This document shows positions 21,323-35,764 of a DNA stretch of 64,000 nucleotides, piece after piece. Origin of the DNA: Chaetoderma sp. LZ-2023a (Eukaryota > Mollusca > Caudofoveata > Chaetodermatida > Chaetodermatidae); the NCBI GenBank assembly GCA_034401795.1, contig CM067372.1:33583045-33647044 (forward strand). The letters are read 5' to 3'. The first letter of the stretch is position 1. Every line of letters begins with the position of its first letter. The translations under genes and the position numbers were made by a program. The notes beneath the pieces were generated by a model that saw only the letters and a program-made list of their open reading frames with translations, was not told the DNA's origin and searched no databases.

Positions 21323-22712
21323 CTTCCCTGTATAGTTTTCAGGAAATTGATAGCTAGGACATTCAGGGATCGATCAATCCAAACACGGCGAGGTGTGGGT
21401 GGAGCTTAGCTAGTGATAGGCGGGGCATAGCTAAAAATGGAAAGGTCCATTAACCCCCAAAGACATCCAGTAGTTTTCCTGCATGGTTGTGCTGAAAATG
21501 GGACATAGGTGATTCATCAGGGTTAAATAGAACTAGACAAACTTAATTATAGTGGCATGTTGATTAATCATGTTGGTTGCTTGAAATTGAGTCGATGTGT
21601 TATATTCCTACTTACCATATGATAGCTTCTTATTCATTAATACAGAGTGTTTCTGTGTTTAGTGCCGCTTCCATCTATACGATGCCATCACCCAATGATT
21701 CTCTCTATTCAATCGGTCTTGGTTCATAATTTGCTATCTGGCAAAAATACAGGGAGTAGATTAATTGCAACTCTAGACATTGAATTGAGAGTACATAGCA
21801 TGCCTGTGAGGTGACAGTATAAAAAAAAAATAGAATAATAATTATATAACATGACAGTCACAGACAATAGTCAAACATGCTTGAGGGAACACAAGCTTTA
21901 GGGTCATATGAGTGTGGTTCTTCAATACATGTGTCTGCCTGTTTTAAGCAAAAACCATCATGTAGGGCAAAATGCCTCTCATATCGTGTTTCATCATCTG
22001 ATTTTTTCATGACAACTTATCGGTGCTTTGTGAATTGGCCGATCAAGGACAGGTTTGACAGTAATTAAAATAGTTTGAAGTAGGATTTAGTAGAAAATAT
22101 GAAAAAAGCAAGGAGCCATCATATGATACAACTGAGTAGAAAATAGAGAGCAAAAAATAAGCAGTGTAATTGCAATAGTATGTTATTATATATGAAGCAG
22201 CAGGGCAAGACGAAATCATCGTTGATATAGGAATATTAAGTAATATTAGTAATTTGATTGACGGCTTTACTCATTCATCGATAGGATGCCCGTCTTTCAA
22301 CCTCAATGCAAACTTGCAGGAAGGAATCAAGTATTATGAAACTGGTCCACATAGAACCACTGCTGTTTAAGCCATCAATGGTCGCCAGGAGGACCAATTG
22401 CCAAAATACCTGACATAATGTTTTCTGCATATCAAGCATCTTTCAAATCTAGTATCAGTTGCTGAGAGGGTTAAGCAAACGATTGATGGCAAACAGGGCT
22501 AAATAGAGGCAATACAGCCCGCAAGGCGAAATAGACGTTCGGCATATATAGATGAAGAAACGAAGCAAAGTGTGGTATTTGTGCATTGACATGACAGCAA
22601 AATGCAATACATCAAGCTATAATTATAGTTTGGCAATCAGAGACAATTAGAATAAGATAAATAAGCAACACAGCGAAAGCAAATCATATAACATGCTATA
22701 GCGAGAAAAAAC
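21323..22712. other. No gene recognised
   Basis: A+T-rich sequence with only short chance frames on both strands. No repeat structure was found before the satellite. Confidence 0.45.
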
Positions 22713-24196
22713 AAATGAAAATGAAAATAAGCATCGGAATAGAATAATGTTCTATAAAACAAGAATGTAGATACAAATGAAAATGAAAATAAGCATCAGA
22801 ATGGGATAATGTTCTATAAAACAAGGATGCGGGTACAAATGCAAATGAAAATAAGCATCAGAATGGGATAATGTTCTATAAACACGGATGTAGGTACAAC
22901 TGCAAATGAAAATAAGCATCAGAATGGGATAATGTTCTATAAAACAAGGATGTAGGTAAAAAGGAAATTGAAAATAAGCATCAGAATAGAATAATGTTCT
23001 ATAAACCAAGGAGGTAGGTGCAAATGAAAACGAAAATAAGCATCAAAATAGAATAATGTTACCATAAAACAAGGATGTGGGTACAAATGGAGATTAAAAT
23101 AAACATCAGAATAGAATGATGTTCTATAAAACAAGGATGTGCGTACACATGAAAATGAAAATAAGCATCAGAATATGATAATGTTCTATAAAACAAGGAT
23201 GTGGGTACAAATGAAAATGAAAATAAGCATCAGAATAGAATAATGTTCTATAAGACAAGGATGTTGGTACAAATGAAAATGAAAATAAGCATCATAAAAG
23301 GACAATGTTCTATAAAACAAGGATGTGGGTACAAGTGAAAATGAAAATAATCATCAGAATATAATAATGTTCTATAAAACAAGGATGTTGGTAAAAATTA
23401 AAATGAAAATAAGCATCAGGATAGAATAATTTCCTATAAGACAAGAATGTGGGGACAAATGAAAATGAAAATAAGCATCATAAAAGGACAATGTTCTATA
23501 AAACAAGGATGTGGGTACAAGTGAAAACGAAAATAATCATCAGAATATAATAATGTTCTATAAAACAAGGACGTTGGTAAAAATGAAAATGAAAATAAGC
23601 ATCAGAACAGGATAATGTTCTAGAAAACAAGGATGAAGATACAAATGAAAATAAGCATCAGAATGGGATAATGTTCTAGAAAACACGGGTGTGCGTACAA
23701 CTGAAAATGAAAATAAGCATCAGAATAGAATAATGTTCTATAAAACAAGGATGTAGGTAAAAACGAAATTGAAAATAAGCATCAGAATAGAATAATGTTC
23801 TATAAACCAAGGAGGTAGGTGCAAATGAAAACGAAAATAAGCATCAAAATAGAATAATGTTACCATAAAACAAGGATGTGGGTACAAATAGAGATTAAAA
23901 TAAGCATCAGAATAGGATAATGTTCTATAAAACAAGGATGTAGGAGGTACAAATGAAAATGAAAATCAGCATCACAATAGAATAATGTTCTATAAAACAA
24001 GGATATGGCTACAAAGGAAAATGAAAATAAGCATCAGAATAGAATAATGTTCTATAAAACATGGATGCGGGTACAAATGAAAATTAAAATGACAATAAGC
24101 ATCAGAACAGAATAATGTTCTATAAAACAAGGATGTGGTTACAAATGAAATGAAAATAAGCATCAGAATAGAATAATGTTTTATAAAACAAGGATG
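22713..24196. repeat. Satellite array of a 62-bp unit, about 24 copies
   Basis: The unit contains GAAAATAAGCATCAGAATAG, ATAATGTTCTATAAAACAAG and GATGTGGGTAC. Units vary by a few bases. Some variants recur together: three adjacent units repeat at a 186-bp offset (23,291 and 23,477). A block with ATAAACCAAGGAGGTAGGTG recurs about 801 bp apart (23,001 and 23,802), close to 13 units. The minus-strand frames through it (for example YRTLFYSDAYF) follow from the repeat and are unlikely to be genes. Confidence 0.95.
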
Positions 24197-24689
24197 AGGA
24201 TTAACATTTGGTGTACTACAGAAAATATAAATAAAATATGGGCTACAAAACAGAACCATATGATGTTGGTATTGTTATACAAAATAAGGATAAATATTGA
24301 CTATTAGTTCATTGTTCCATGAATCAGAGCATGCAATCATCCAATGATGATGAAATCCTGGTCGAAGACAAGTTTTATATCACTTCTCCTATCACATACT
24401 TTGAAATCCAACAGGGTGAATACAATTTCAGCCAGATTTGATTGGAGGGATTCATCAATCGTTGAATGTTTGGTTAACAATGTCAGTCACAAGTACAGCA
24501 GAAATAATAAAATGAAATGAAAAATGCATATTGCTAGTTTTAGCAGTCCGCCAAATTTGCTGAATATTGTGCACAGGTTTCTCTGCTTTAGATATAATAG
24601 AAGATGGAATATTGCCATCGGAGTGATAGGTTTAAAATTTAAGACACCTATAGCACGCTGAAAAGCATGAAATGAACCGAAATAGATTT
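24197..24689. other. No gene recognised
   Basis: A+T-rich, with no frame or repeat of note before the CR1-like element. Confidence 0.45.
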
Positions 24690-27085
24690 TCCCAAATGGC
24701 TATGACAATGTATTTAGAACTGGCCGAATCAACCAACGGAAAGGAGGTGTCTGCGTCACTGCAAAAATGCCATCAATGCGACTGAACTTCAAGAGGCCTG
24801 TCGTAGTAACAACTGTGAATTAGTGTGGGCATAATTCCTTATGCATGGTGAATCTCCTCTATATGTAGGATCACATTATAGGAAACCCACATCGTCCATC
24901 GATTCCTTACATGAACTCAGAGACTCACTTGAAACAATCTGCAAAAAAAATCTAACCTCCAAAATAATGCTGGGAGGCGACTTTAACCTTCCAGGCATCT
25001 GCTGGACTGACTCTAGTATCAAATCAGGTGCAAAAGATGTAGCCCTCTGCAACGAACTGCTTGATATAGTGCAGATATTCCTGCTTGACCAGATGGTACA
25101 TAACCCCACACGGCGGCAAAATACCTTGAACCTGTGCTTTACTAATAAACCTGGTCTGTTTAATAAGTGCGTCACTGGACCAGGACTAAGCGACCATGAC
25201 CAGCTGATAATAACAGACCTTGAAATTAAAGCCAAGATCAATAAAAAAACAAGACCGAAACATCTACATGTACAATAAGGCAAATTGGGATCAAATAAGA
25301 CAAGATCTCTCCAAATTGGAAGAAAACTTCTACACACGCAGTCGGAGAAAACTGGGCCTTCTTCAAATCTGGCCTTGTCAAGATAGCTGACAGCAACATA
25401 GCAACAAAGCTTGTGAAAGGCAATAAATATCAACTTACCTAGATCACCAAAAAAAACCAACGACTAATCCATCAACGTAATCGGGCCCACGCACAAGCCA
25501 AGAAAACCAGAGCTGAGCTGGAGTGGTTCCGTTTCAGGGGCCTGCGAAAGTCTTCACAAAAATCGTTGCAAGCTGACTATTGGAAATACATTGGGGACCT
25601 GCTAGACCATGCAGCTGATCCCAACCAAAGAAAACTATCCCAGTACATAAAATCTAAACACCAGGATTCTTGTAGCGTATCAACGCTTAAAGCTAATGGA
25701 ACAGTTGCTGTCGATGCCAAACAAAAAGCATCCATCTTAAACAGTTTTTACTAGGGACGATCTATGCACAATACCAGACAAAGGCCCTTCACCATTCCCG
25801 GACATGCCAATCATTAAGATCACCAGGAATGGAGTAGAGAAGCTCTTACATCAGCTTAACACTAAAAAAAGGTACAGGCCCAGACAAGGTATCAGTTAGA
25901 CTGCTTAAAGACACAGGACCACAAATAAGCAGATCCTTAGCCTTTATTTTCCAGCAGTCCTTAGAACATGGCAAACCACCCCAGGACTGGAAGAAGGCAC
26001 AAGTTGGTGCTGTCTTAAAAAAAGAGGACCGATCCAAACCAAGCAACTACCGACCTGTTAGCCTCACATGTATCTGTTGTAAGCTCCTTGAACACATCAT
26101 CGTCTCAAACATCATGGACAACTGTGACAACATGGACATTCTCACACCACTCCAGCATGGATTCAGGCGCAAGCACAGCTGCGAGGCGCAGTTATACATT
26201 ACCACCACTGGTATAGCGAGAGTCCTCGACATGTCTGGCCAAGTCGACACAGCCATTTTGGATTTCTCCAAAGCATTCGACAAAGTGCACCACCAAAGGC
26301 TAGACAATAAACTCCAGTACTACAGTGTTAGAGGGAATACCAGAATTTGGATACAGGACTTTCTAAGTGACAGAAACCAAAAAGTCGTCGTTGATGGTGA
26401 AGAGTCAGATGAAGCCGATGTACTTTCCGCCGTCCCGCAAGGAACTGTTCTTGGACCACTGCTGTTCCTCATCTTCATCAATGACATCCCAGATAACATC
26501 AAATCCAAGCTAAGACTGGTCGCCGATGACTGCCTCATGTACCACCACATACAGACACCGGATGACCATATTACTCTGCAGGAAGACCTATACCGCCTAG
26601 TTAAGTGGTCCAAAGATTGGCAGATGTCTTAACACAGATAAATGCTACATAATGAGCTTCGCTAATATCTACAAGCGCATTAGCAACTATCAATACAAAA
26701 TGGATGGAGTAACCCTAAGCAAGAACAGAGCCAATCCATATCTAGGGGTTCAGTTACAAAACAACCTTAACTGGTCTGATCATGTGAACCAGATCTCCGA
26801 AGAGGAGCTGAGCTCTGGGTTTATCTCCCGAAACCTGAATTCCTACCCAAAGGTCATCAAATGCAGAGCTTACACCACGATGGTTCTACCTATTCTTGAA
26901 TACAGCTGCCAAGTCTGGAATCCCCATCATGAAACACATTCAAACAAACTAGAGGCAGTCCAGAAAAGAGCAGCACGATTCGTTCTGAACTGACCACACA
27001 TACGAAATGATCCTGGAACTAGGACTGCCAGTGCCTCAAACATGATGAACGAACTCGGATGGAACTCATTGAAAAAAAATGACGT
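24690..27085 (+). pseudogene. CR1-like non-LTR retrotransposon, plus strand, broken
   Basis: Starts inside the endonuclease (FRTGRINQRKGGVCVTAK near 24,710). After a shift and a stop come SPLYVGSHYRKP, KIMLGGDFNLPGICW and VTGPGLSDHDQLI up to 25,278. Linker pieces follow (DYWKYIGDLLDHAADPN). The RT core runs from about 25,760 to 26,632, with RPVSLTCICCKLLEHI, TAILDFSKAFDKVHH, AVPQGTVLGPLLFL and LVADDCLMYHH. The catalytic box reads V-A-D-D rather than F/Y-A-D-D. The thumb is at 26,652-26,993 with YLGVQLQNNLNWSDHV and VLPILEYSCQVWNPHH. Several one-base shifts break it. Coding similarity ends near 27,085. Confidence 0.8.
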
Positions 27086-28329
27086 GAGCATCAGGGGTGC
27101 CGGAAGCACGGGGGCAGCAGGGGCAGCTGCACCCATTGCCCTTTGGGTAGGGGGCAGCAGGGGCAGCTGTGCCCTTTACCCATTTCTCCGCAAAAAATGA
27201 GTTAACTTTACTTTAGAAATTTAAACAAGATTTTTAGAATATTTAGAGCGGTTTATGTAGTGGCAGTTGTACATGTCGTGATACACATGTCTAGCCATGT
27301 CAAGCCCTTTGAGTTCTAACCAAAAAAGAAGATGCCACCATCTACATGTAAGCAAAATTAGACATTTGAAGGCCTCCTTTGAATAGCCAGGGCCAAATGT
27401 ACATCTATATGGCTAAGTAAGAGGCTGCGAAATCATAATTTAAATTACTTATTCCATAGACACTAGCTATTGAAAAGTTTGTTACTAATTTGACGTAATT
27501 GTATTGCTACCACATCTATCTATTCATTCAGCATATGTCCATCGTATTCCTTAAGCGAGTCCTTAATAACTGCTGGACAGGAAGGATCCATAGGGTCAGA
27601 TCAATGGTTGGTCCCGCAAACCTGCATAATCGATTTTGTTGCTGGCCATCTTGGATTTTGCACTATTTTAAAATTTACATTTAAAAACCTGTGAAACTGC
27701 TTGACATGAAACTCAAGAAACTTCATGGTCTTCATCTAAGGCAAGAACTGAGCAAACCTTGTTCATACGCTCAACTTGAGTGGTAGATTTGCTAGTTTTC
27801 GCAAAAACCATGTTTCCTCTGAATCCTGCTGATTGCAAATATAATTAGGAACTAAGATCCAATTAAATATTTTCAAGGCAAACTGTGCAGGTCCATCGTG
27901 CAGGCACATGAATGAATGCATGCACACTCAACGTGTGCATCTGACGTAACAACCCGCCTGCCCACTCGCTCACATTGTAAATTGGGAATAGGGTCAATTG
28001 ACTAAAGAATAAACATTGCTCTAACATTTATACGTAATCATAAGAAACTCAGAATGCACGAAATCGAGTCATGAACGTGTACTTTTAAATGTTTTTTCTC
28101 GTGGTGGTTAGGTAGGTGGTATCTCTATGAGAGGTGTGACTGGGGGGGGGGGGGGGGAGACCCTTTTCATATCCTCCTCCAGACAATGCCATCCGGCGGT
28201 GTGTGTGTGTGTGAGGTGGGTGGGTGGGGGGGGCGGTCTTAGATTGACCTGCGAATTGACATATTTCCTTTTTGAAATCTAAACTGGTTATGTGGATCAA
28301 GGGTCAAAGGCTTAACAAGGAAGTAGTAA
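27086..28329. other. No gene seen; short GC-rich repeat and G-run
   Basis: A 20-bp phrase like GGGGGCAGCAGGGGCAGCTG occurs twice, at about 27,111 and 27,151. A 17-base G-run at 28,141-28,157 and a GT run near 28,199 are the other visible features. No coding frame stands out. Confidence 0.45.
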
Positions 28330-28512
28330 ATGTAGTCTGAATTTATAATTGTTTATGTAAGTTCTGTCTTGTCTAATTTATATATACCTGTATATATGTA
28401 TGTAAGGTGTCCGCCATAACAATAGGCAATGCCTTCGGCAGACAACCTGGTATGACTCATGAATATGTTTATCTTGGAATTTTTGAATAAATAATCTTGA
28501 ATCTTGAACTTT
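28330..28512 (+). repeat. Probable retroelement 3' UTR with TTGAATC-type tail
   Basis: The end TTTGAATAAATAATCTTGAA followed by TCTTGAAC resembles the short-repeat tails of non-LTR elements. No coding part precedes it. This is a judgement by style only. Confidence 0.35.
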
Positions 28513-28869
28513 CTCACTCTAATACTGCTATGTTATTGTTGAGCACAACCCCCCCCCCCCCCCACCACCACCCACACCCCCACACCCGCCTTCCCCTCCC
28601 ACCCACTCCCAATGTACCATATTAAAAACCCTGTATCTACAGTAAATATGCTAGATGGAAGACAATTACAAAATATTATGAAGATTGTTTATATGTAGAA
28701 TACTCTAGGACAATCATGACAAAATGGTACAAAAAATATATGTTGTACCGTCCTGTGTTTACGCCTATACAGGCGTTATTATTATATTACAGATGTTTGT
28801 ATAAGCGGTCACCTCATATATTGTAATGTCTTGTTTTATGTCTTAGGATGTCTAGGATGTTGTTGTGGA
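28513..28869. other. No gene seen; C-run and C-rich patch
   Basis: A C-run at about 28,550-28,563 is followed by CCACCACC-type sequence to 28,605. Otherwise it is unremarkable A+T-rich DNA. Confidence 0.5.
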
Positions 28870-31400
28870 CTTAGGCGTGTTCAGTCCGTATGTCCGCCCG
28901 CCTCTTCATTTTCCTCTGACTTATACCACGGATGCACGTGACTTCCAGACATTGTGTAGTCTGCAGTAAAGTCATACATAATTTCTTGATCTTTCCAGAA
29001 TCGATCCAGTCCTACCTCATATTTAAACACTGAATCGATGTTTACTAATGCATTGGGTAGGCTGTTCCATAAATTGTTGACTCTGCTTGTAAATGAATTT
29101 TCCATATATCTAGTTTGGCCCTTTCCTTTCTTACTCTCAGGCTATGGCCTCTTGTGTAGCTGCTTTCTATTACCTCAAACATGTTGTCTGTCACCTCCGT
29201 GTCATACACTCCATTCAGGATTGTGTACACTTCAATCATATCACCTCTCAGTCATCTATATTTGAGCGTTGGTAGGCCAAGCTTCCTTAGTCTGGCTGGA
29301 TAATCTAACTATTTCAGCGTGGGGACAAGCCTTGTTGCCCTCTTCTGTACATTTTCAACCACCAGGGTTTCTGTCTTACTCTGTGGTCCCCACACACTGA
29401 CTGCATATTCAAGATGTGGCCTCACCAATACTTTGAATAGGTACGTGAATATTTCCTCATCAAGATATGTAAACGTTCTTCTTATTATCCACATAATGCT
29501 GTTTGCTTTGTTCACTTGCCCTTGCCTGTGTGCCTTAAATGAAGAGCATCTAAATCTTTTTTGCATCTCCTTCTCATCATCTGCACCCTGTATTTCTTTG
29601 TATATCTTGGTATCATCTGCAAAGAGATATGTTGCTGCCTTCCCTATATCTGGTAAATCGTTTGATGTAAAGGACAAACAATACCGGGCCCAATACACTA
29701 CCATGGGGAATGCCACTTGTCACAAGCCTGCTTTCGGATGAAACTCCATTGACAACATCTTTTTGTTGCCTGTTTGACAAGAACTTTTCAATCCACGAGA
29801 TTAGCTGTTGACTTATACCATAATTTCTTAGCTTTCCTAGTAAACGTTGGTGTGGGATGGTGTCAAAGGCTTTCATGAAGTCCATGTACACTGTATCGAT
29901 CTTTCCGCCTTTATCCATTATAGAGGTCAAGTCCTCCATGACCTTCAATAATTGTAAGGTAGTAGATCCTCCAGGCAGGAATCAAAATTGAGATTTACTA
30001 AACAGTTTATTTCTGGTCATGTGGTCCATAATCTTCGCTCTAACTAACTTCTCTATCAGCTTACATAAAATACTAGTCAAGCTAACTGGTCTGTAATTTC
30101 CAGGTTCTGATTCATTCCCCTTTTTGAAAGGTGCTGTTACATTAGCTGTTTTCCACGTTTCTGGTACTACTCCCTCTATCAGTGATTTGTTATAGATCAG
30201 TGTCAGAGGTATACAGAGCACCTCTCTCAACTCCTTGATTAGATTTGGATGGACTTTATCTGGGCCTAGTGCTTTGTTCTTCACAATCTCTTTCAATCTC
30301 TTTCAATATTTTCATCACTTCCTCCGTTGTAAATCTTGCATCATGGAAATCTTCACCCAACTGCTTAATTTCGATCTCAGGTATTTCTGTATCTGGCTCT
30401 TTCGTAAAAACACTTTTGAAGAAGTCGGCCAGGACATCCGCTTTCTCTTTATCTGTGCTAGCAGTCTTTATTCCCTCATTTCCAGCTACTTTTAGGTCTG
30501 CAATTCCTGTTTTAACTAGCCTTTTGGAATTGACATATTTCCAAAATATCTTAGGGTTCCTTTTTGCATTCTTAGCTATATCTTTTTCCTGATTTCTTTT
30601 GGCTTTTCTCACTAATCCTTTGACTTGGTTTCTAATTTTAGCATATTCTTTGTGTTTATTTTGATCTCTTGTCTCCATGAAGTGCTGCCAACTGCGGTGT
30701 TTCTTTCAGATCTTTTTCATTAATGCTTCATTTAAACAGGTCAACTTTTGCTCTTTGTTCTTACTATTATTATTCGATTTTGGGATGTATTTCTCTTGTG
30801 CTTGGTTGTACTTTAACATAAGAATATCCAGTACAATAGTAGTATTTAATCCAATCAGCTCTGTTTCCCAGTCAACATTCAGATCGTTTCTCACCATCTC
30901 ATAATCTCCTTTAAAAAGTTTCTTCCTATTTCCTTTTCCTTCTATATGCTGGTGATATACATATTTTAAAGCACTGTGATCACTAGATCCAATAGGGTTG
31001 AAATGTTCCAGGTCTGTTATCAATTCTTCATTTGTCAAAATCAGGTCTATTGCACTTGGAATGTTGTTCAGCCTTGTGCGTGTGGGTTCCCTGACAATTT
31101 GATATAAATAGCCATCTCTTATGCCTTCTATGAATGACTCTGCGTCCGAATTTTTGGTGCCATCCATGTATCCCAATTTATGTCTGGAAAGTTGAAGTCA
31201 CCCATAATCAGTAGGTGCGTATATTCATCATGCAAATTGCATGCTGCTTGAATGAGATCTCTCAATTCATTAACATTTTCTGTAGTACTGCTCGGAATTT
31301 TATACATACATCCTACCAACACATTTTCAGTGTTGTTTAATCTAATTTTCACCAAAATGCTTTCTTGAAATTTACTTTCAATTTTGTATTCCACCCCCTT
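28870..31400 (-). pseudogene. CR1-like non-LTR retrotransposon, endonuclease to C-terminus, minus strand, broken
   Basis: Blocks in order on the minus strand: endonuclease at 31,394-31,128 (VLVGCMYKIPSST, LLIMGDFNFPDINWDTW) and 31,176-30,706 (SAIDLILTNEE, NPIGSSDHSALKY); linker at 30,678-30,256 (VRKAKRNQEKDIAKNAKRN, PKIFWKYVNSK); RT core at 30,296-29,613 with NKALGPDKVHPNLIKEL, NYRPVSLTSILCKLIE, VYMDFMKAFDTIPHQRL and GSVLGPVLF; palm and thumb at 29,716-29,309 with LFADDTKIYKEI and VLVRPHLEYAVSVWGPQ; tail at 29,105-28,881 (ENSFTSRVNNLWNSLPNALV). F-A-D-D and GDFN are retained. Single-base shifts and stops separate the blocks, so the copy is inactive, but it is the least scrambled of the CR1-like copies here. 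Confidence 0.85.
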
Positions 31401-31498
31401 GAGGTGTTCCTTAATATATAATTAAGGAACTATTTTGCTTCTTGCCGCTGACTCATTTATGAACAGTTCAAATCCTGGAATCTGCAGTTCTGCCAGAG

Positions 31499-31500
<2 letters not shown>

Positions 31501-31550
<50 letters not shown>

Positions 31551-31600
31551 TAAGTACGTTTATACTGCGCGAAACTCCATGGAGCATATCTAAAAAGATT
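31501..31600 (-). repeat. (AAT)n and 3' end of the non-LTR family seen at 1.4 kb
   Basis: About 15 AAT units are followed by AAGTACGTTTATACTGCGCG and AAACTCCATGG. This parallels AAGTGAATTTATAACGCGCC and AAACTCCACG at 1,455-1,484. Both look like minus-strand element 3' ends with ATT tails. Confidence 0.55.
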
Positions 31601-32089
31601 TTGATGAACCTCTAGCTGTTATTCCAATGATACTGAATGGGTTTTCCTGGTTCTGAATCCTGTTTTTAAGTTCTTCCATTTTATTAGTCAGGCAGTCTGC
31701 ATTTGTGTAGACATTTCATATTGTTAGCATTGGACAGGCAAGGTATGCCCCGCCGCCTCTCCTGTTTGTCTTCTCTTTTTATGCTTTCATCCCAATTCCC
31801 TTTATCTGTTTAGCTGTTTAAGCACTGGATTGTATGAGTATATGTGTGTGCACGAGGATGTCCCAAATCCGCCCATTCCCAAATTCATGTTGACTAAGCT
31901 AGACGACTTATGATATATTCAAGCTGCTGCGATGCCCGAGATTAGATCCAAGATTAATTTAATAATGGCATCGCAAGATTTGACTGATAGCAACGCATTA
32001 ACAAGATCAGTAACAGATGTAATTTTCAGTACTGCCAAATTAGTGCAAATCTGACAGACTCGACGCAAGTATAATAAATGGTCAGCGAA
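31601..32089. other. No gene recognised
   Basis: Unremarkable sequence between two retroelements. Some of it may be the unrecognised 5' portion of the plus-strand element that follows. Confidence 0.4.
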
Positions 32090-34477
32090 ATAAAAAAAAC
32101 AAGAAGAAATGGTTTGACAATGACTGTAAGGTACTCCGTAGAGATCTAAAACTGTTATCCCAGAAACTGCGAAAACAACCTTTTAACTTATCTCTTTTAA
32201 GCGATTTTCGCTTAAAGAGGAAAAAATTTAAAAGACTGATTTCTCAGAAAAAATTAGCATACACGCAGCAAAATCTTAATCAGATTGAATCCATTCAGTC
32301 AAGTAAACCCCACGATTATTGGAAACTTTTCGACAGTCTCAAAGGCTTTGACACTAAAACCAAAACAAATCCAATTTTCTGTTCTGAATGGGTAGACCAT
32401 TTCAACACCCTACTGAACAGTGTACCACAGAACATAGATACTGACTTTGAAAATACTATGGACAGCTTCATTTCAGCTAATAAGCGTCGATCTTCAATGA
32501 ACTTAACTTTACTATAAATAACAAGGAAATTTCCATAGCCATTGCTAAGCTTAAGAATGGTAAAGCTTGTGGTTTTGATCTAATTCTAAATGAGATGATA
32601 AAAGCTGGACATAACAACCATCTACCAATATTGAATAAACTATTTAACCAAATCTTGCTTTCCAGCGAATTCCCGAACACTTGGCATGGCAATTATTTAA
32701 TGGCCCTCCATAAAAAAGGTGATTCACTCGCACCCGAAAATCATAGGGGTATTGCAGTCGATAGTAACCTCTGTAAGTTATTCTGCAGTGTGTTACACAA
32801 CAGGCTAATTAAATTTGCTGACTCAAAAAATCTTATCCCCCAATGTCAGATTGGTTACAGGGTAAATTCCCAAACCGCAGACCATGTATTAACCTTAAAA
32901 TCCATTATCGACAAATATGTCAACAAAGTGTCAAAGCATTACATGTTTTGTTGTTTTGTAGATTTCAAAGCAGCATTTGACACAGTATCAAGAAAGGCAT
33001 TAATATTTAAACTACTAAAATTTGGCATAGGTGGAAATTACCTAAATGTAATTCAGAATATGTATTCGAACGTTCTGTATGCAGTGAAACTTGAGAATGG
33101 TTGTAGCAAATATATTTCCTCAACGGTTGGTGTCAAGCAAGGCTGTGTATTAAGTTCATTGCTTTTTAACTTTTCATAAACGATCTTCCAGCTATTTTTG
33201 ACGATGGATGTGACCCTGTATCACTACACAATACTTCCTTTAGTTGTTTGATGTATGCCGATGATCTTGCTATCATGTCTCAAAGTTCTAATGGTTTACA
33301 AAAGGCTCTCAATAATTTAAATAAATATTGTGATAAGTGGAATCTCATTGTTAATCTATCCAAAACAAAGATAATCATTTTCAATAAGGGTGGGCAAGCC
33401 ATCAAAAGATTTACTTTTACATTCAAATCTTCGGCCATCGAACTTGTCCAATCGTAATGTTATTTAGGCATTGTTTTCAAATCGTCAGGTAAACTTAATG
33501 ATGCCTGTGATAGACTTAAAGATCAAGCACTAAAAGCGCTCTTCAAACTCAAGGCACTAAATGTGCGTGATAACTTAACAGTTGCCTTTAAGCTGTTCCA
33601 GTCTTTAATCATTCCAATTGTTAGTTATTGTTGTGAAATCTGGGCTCCATTCTTTTTAAATGGTATTAATGAACACAACTTTATGAATATCTGTGACAAG
33701 CTGCCTGGTGAAAAGGTGTTAACAAACTTTTGGAAATATCTTCATGGGGTCAGCAGGAAGGCCACACATGCTGCTATTAGAGGTGAACTAGGTCAGTATG
33801 CCCTACTTGTAAAACTCCTGCCCCGAGCAGCGAAATACTGGCTACGGTTGTTTGGACTGAACTCCTCATCGTTAGTGTATCAGGCTTATCTAGACTCCTA
33901 TTCAGCACATTGCAAAATCAATAATTTGGCCAGCCACATTAAAATCATGTGGTCAAACTTTGGTTGTAGTGAAACCTGGATTAATCAAGGTTCCAAAACC
34001 AAAACCAAAAATAAATCTATATTAATCTTGCGGAAGTCTATCGAGAATAAGTATCATAAAAACTGGTGAGATTATATAAATGGCGAACGTGTGACAACAT
34101 CTAGTTCTGGTACTAAATTAAGATGCTACACACTTTTTAAACAAAGATTTAGCACAGAGAATTACCTCCTAATGGAAAAAAGCTTCACCAAGCGCAGAAA
34201 CATTACAAAATTACGTATTAGTGCACATGCATTACAAATTGAGATAGACCGACACAAAAAAGCCAAAGTGCCAGCGGATCTACGTTTTTGTAAAGTATGT
34301 AAATTAGATTTAGTTGAAGACGAACATCACTTTATAATGGATTGGTCATGCTACACCTCAGATCAGAATAATTTTTTCAAGAAATTTAGTCAATTTACGA
34401 ACTTTAACTCCCTGAACAAGAGTAGTAAATTATTTTTTTTAATGTTCTACAACAAGGGTGATGCTGAAGTCATGAAT

Positions 34478-35693
<1,216 letters not shown>

Positions 35694-35760
<67 letters not shown>
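35694..35760. repeat. (TA)n tract, middle part
   Basis: About 65 bp of TA repeats between the MITE and the Tc1 element. Confidence 0.95.

Positions 35761-35764
<4 letters not shown>

Noticed and set aside
22752-24259. Family of minus-strand frames with repeated YRTLFYSDAYF, hinting at a secreted or membrane repeat protein
   Set aside because: The frames follow the 62-bp satellite unit and break at unit indels; there is no start context or conserved ends.
27095-27190. CAGGGGTGCCGGAAGC as the left end of a hAT element
   Set aside because: No inverted partner or 8-bp duplication was found nearby; the GC-rich phrase is a short local repeat.
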